Below, in pieces: positions 6,097 to 8,307 of a stretch of DNA of 8,307 nt (positions are counted from its first letter, which is position 1; each line of letters begins with the position of its first letter). Under the pieces are notes generated by a model. The model saw only the letters and a list, made by a program, of their open reading frames with translations, searched no databases and had not been told where the DNA came from. The DNA comes from JAGNNV01 sp039932395 (GTDB lineage: Bacteria; Acidobacteriota; Vicinamibacteria; Fen-336; JAGNNV01): contig JBDTQB010000194.1 in assembly GCA_039932395.1 (NCBI GenBank), forward strand, positions 1 to 8,307, given 5' to 3'. Position numbers and translations under genes: made by a program.

Positions 6097-8307
6097 ATGA
6101 AGAGAACAATGTGCGGGCTGGGTGTGGGTGTGTTGGTCGTCGCGCTGATGCCCTCGATGATGGAGCACGGGTCCACCCAGGCCGCCCCGCCACCCCCGCT
6201 GGGCGCCAACGCGCCGATCGACATCACGGTCAGCGAGGGCACGTCGATGTCGGTCAGCGCGTCGCCCGATGGCTCCGCGTTTGCAACGGATCTTCAGGGA
6301 AGCCTTTGGATCGTTCCGTCGAAGGGCGGTCAGGCGAAGCGGATCACCGACCTCTTCAATGATGCGCGTCAGCCTGCGTGGTCGCCGGACGGCCAGACCA
6401 TCGCCTACTTCGCGTATCGCGACGGCGGCTACGACCTGTGGGCCATCGCACCTGACGGTTCGCATCAGCGCAAGCTGACCTGGGGCAACTTCGACGATCG
6501 TGAACCCGCGTGGTCTCACGACGGAACGCGACTCGCCTTCTCATCGGATCGTGGAGATCCCCTCGGCAGCGACTACAACGTCTGGACCCTCGACCTCACG
6601 AGCGGCGCGCTGAAGCAGCTCACCAAGGATCCGGCCAACGACTACATGCCGACGTGGTCGCCCGACGACCAGGAGATCGCGTTCATCTCAACGCGGGAGA
6701 ACTCTCAGTCGGTCTGGGGGGTGAATGTCGCGAGCGGCGCCGAACGCCGCGTGACCGATCCGAAGATCCGCGCGGAGTCGCCGTCGTGGGGACCTGCAGG
6801 CGATCTTGTGTATCACTCAGCGCTTCCTGGCCAGAGCCGGCTGGAGCTCGCGGGGAAGCCGCTCACCGGGACGGAGAACGCTTTCGCTTTCCGCGTGTCC
6901 TGGACGTCACCGACCGAGTTTGTCTATGTCTCCGACGGGAAGATCCGACGCCGATCCATCAGCGCGCCGGAGGCGGCGCCGCAAACCGTTGAGTTCACCG
7001 CGGCTCTTCAAGTCACGCGTCCGCAGTACGTCCATCGCAAGCGAGATTTCACTTCGACGCTTCCCCGCAAGGTTCTCGGCATCGTGCGCCCCGAGATCTC
7101 GCCGGATGGAAAACAGGTTGCCTTTGCCGCGATCGGTGACATCTATCTGATGTCGATCGGCGGCAAGCCGGAAAACCTCACTAAGGATCGTTTCCTTGAC
7201 GCCGAGCCCGCGTGGTCACCGGATGGGACGCACCTCGGGTACTCCTCCGACAAGGGCGGCGATCTTCTTCAGCTTTGGGTGCGCGACCTCAAGTCGGGCC
7301 AGGATCGTCAGCTCACGAAGTTGACCACTCAGCCGATGGGCGCTGCCTGGAGCCCGGATGGAACGCGCATCGCATTCCTCGAAGTGGACGGAATGTGGCG
7401 TCGCGCCGCCGTGTCGGTGGTCGATGTGGCGACCGGCAAGGTCACGAAGATTCACGATTCGCTCTTCGGTCCTGGCATGCCGTCATGGTCGCCCGATGGC
7501 AAGCGGGTCGCGGTCACGATGGTCGCTCCATATTCGACGCGTTTCCGTGAGGGAACCAACCAGGTCCTCACCATGTCGTCCAGCGGCGGCGACGACAAAT
7601 GGTTCGCGCCACAACCCAATCTCTCGATCGATTCGCGCGGTGGCTGTGGCCCCGCGTGGTCTCCCGACGGAACCAAGATGGCGATGATCTACGAAGGCGT
7701 CCTGGCCGTGGTCCCGGTCTCGAAGGCCGGCGAACCTCTGGGCCCACCGCGCCACATCACCACGGAGCAGGCCCATTCGCCGAGCTGGGCGGGTGATTCG
7801 AAACACATCCTTTACCAGTCGATGGACAAGCTGAAGCTCATCGACATCGAGACGGGCGTCATCAAGGATGTGCCGGTCGATCTCAGCTACACCCTGGATG
7901 TTCCGAAGGCGCGTACGTTGATTCACGCGGGCCGCTTGGTCGATGGCAACAGTGAGACCGCGCGGACCAACGTGGATGTCGTGGTCGAAGGCAATCGCAT
8001 CGTCAGCGTGGCGCCTCATTCCGCAGTTGGACACTCTGGTCCCAACTTCATCGATGGGTCCGCGTTGACGTTGATGCCGGGTCTGATTGAGTTCCACTCG
8101 CATCTTCAGAAAGACATGGGCGAAGCGCAGGGCCGCGCCTGGCTGTCGTTCGGCATCACCACGGTGCGAAGTCCGGGGGGCACGCCCTACGAAGCCGTGG
8201 AGGATCGTGAAGTCATGGACGCGGGGGTGCGGCCTGGTCCGCGTGTCTACTCCACCGGCTATCTGATGGAGTGGCAGCGGGTCTACTACAAGATGGGCAT
8301 CGCGATC
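6097..8307 (+). CDS. Secreted TolB-type (PD40) beta-propeller fused to an amidohydrolase (cut by right edge)
   Basis: 737 codons are visible without a stop. Residues 1-30 form a signal peptide: MKR, a hydrophobic core GLGVGVLVVALM, and a likely cleavage after STQAA, followed by a PPPP linker. About eleven PD40/WD40-like repeats follow (45-600), each marked by (A/S)WSPDG-type text. The tryptophans are W95, W139, W187, W231, W373, W418, W464, W521 and W564, and two more repeats have SPDG without Trp. That is enough for two propellers, split near 310-330. From about 605 an amidohydrolase begins: LIHAGRLVDG is its small beta-sandwich, then MPGLIEFHSHL, with metal ligands H667 and H669 (HxH) starting the TIM barrel. 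SFGITTVRSPGG matches the imidazolonepropionase-like subgroup. The remaining metal ligands lie beyond the edge. The enzyme should act outside the cytoplasm and hydrolyse an amide bond, possibly in a peptide or cyclic amide; the propeller may hold the substrate. I see no frameshift. The substrate is unknown. Confidence 0.88.
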   Translation, partial: MKRTMCGLGVGVLVVALMPSMMEHGSTQAAPPPPLGANAPIDITVSEGTSMSVSASPDGSAFATDLQGSLWIVPSKGGQAKRITDLFNDARQPAWSPDGQTIAYFAYRDGGYDLWAIAPDGSHQRKLTWGNFDDREPAWSHDGTRLAFSSDRGDPLGSDYNVWTLDLTSGALKQLTKDPANDYMPTWSPDDQEIAFISTRENSQSVWGVNVASGAERRVTDPKIRAESPSWGPAGDLVYHSALPGQSRLELAGKPLTGTENAFAFRVSWTSPTEFVYVSDGKIRRRSISAPEAAPQTVEFTAALQVTRPQYVHRKRDFTSTLPRKVLGIVRPEISPDGKQVAFAAIGDIYLMSIGGKPENLTKDRFLDAEPAWSPDGTHLGYSSDKGGDLLQLWVRDLKSGQDRQLTKLTTQPMGAAWSPDGTRIAFLEVDGMWRRAAVSVVDVATGKVTKIHDSLFGPGMPSWSPDGKRVAVTMVAPYSTRFREGTNQVLTMSSSGGDDKWFAPQPNLSIDSRGGCGPAWSPDGTKMAMIYEGVLAVVPVSKAGEPLGPPRHITTEQAHSPSWAGDSKHILYQSMDKLKLIDIETGVIKDVPVDLSYTLDVPKARTLIHAGRLVDGNSETARTNVDVVVEGNRIVSVAPHSAVGHSGPNFIDGSALTLMPGLIEFHSHLQKDMGEAQGRAWLSFGITTVRSPGGTPYEAVEDREVMDAGVRPGPRVYSTGYLMEWQRVYYKMGIAI

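Noticed and set aside
6002..6193. N-terminal extension of the methyltransferase to 6193
   Set aside because: The added residues are low-complexity Arg, Pro and Ser, overlap the divergent gene's signal peptide, and include its ribosome site and promoter.
7483..8103. 206-residue minus-strand open frame
   Set aside because: It is antisense to the propeller and amidohydrolase domains and has shadow-type composition.

Overview
The window is dense, GC-rich bacterial DNA with six protein-coding genes, two of them cut by the window edges. I see no RNA genes, mobile elements or CRISPR arrays. High GC, a long TolB-type propeller fused to an amidohydrolase, and an envelope-glycan cassette suit Acidobacteriota or a similar poorly cultured phylum. 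That placement is an inference from gene content only.

Layout. (1) 1-269, minus: the N-terminal part of a lipoprotein with a clear lipobox, running off the left edge. (2) 270-408: a non-coding gap upstream of it, carrying four 11-bp direct repeats (CCTTAACC type) that resemble a Pho-box-like response-regulator site, plus a small inverted repeat. (3) 409-2417, minus: a two-gene operon joined by a TGATG stop/start. It encodes a flippase-like membrane protein of the UPF0104/lysylphosphatidylglycerol synthase TM family, then a NodB-type polysaccharide deacetylase. (4) 2418-2502: a short divergent intergenic region. The genes on both sides appear to start with TTG. (5) 2503-4319, plus: a two-gene operon joined by an ATGA overlap, encoding a left-handed beta-helix acyltransferase and a GT4 glycosyltransferase. 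(6) 4316-6001, minus: a SAM-dependent methyltransferase with two C-terminal beta-sandwich repeats. Its stop codon overlaps that of the glycosyltransferase. (7) 6002-6096: a divergent promoter region with a TATA core readable in both directions. (8) 6097-8307, plus: a secreted beta-propeller/amidohydrolase that runs off the right edge.

How the genes may work together. Genes 3, 5 and probably 6 look like parts of one pathway for making and modifying an envelope glycan or glycolipid: sugar transfer, O-acylation, de-N-acetylation, membrane handling and methylation. No substrate can be read from the sequence. The amidohydrolase is probably an independent secreted enzyme.

I found no clearly new multi-gene system. 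The best leads are the 11-bp repeat array, the methyltransferase with tandem C-terminal domains, the enlarged deacetylase and the possible bidirectional promoter.
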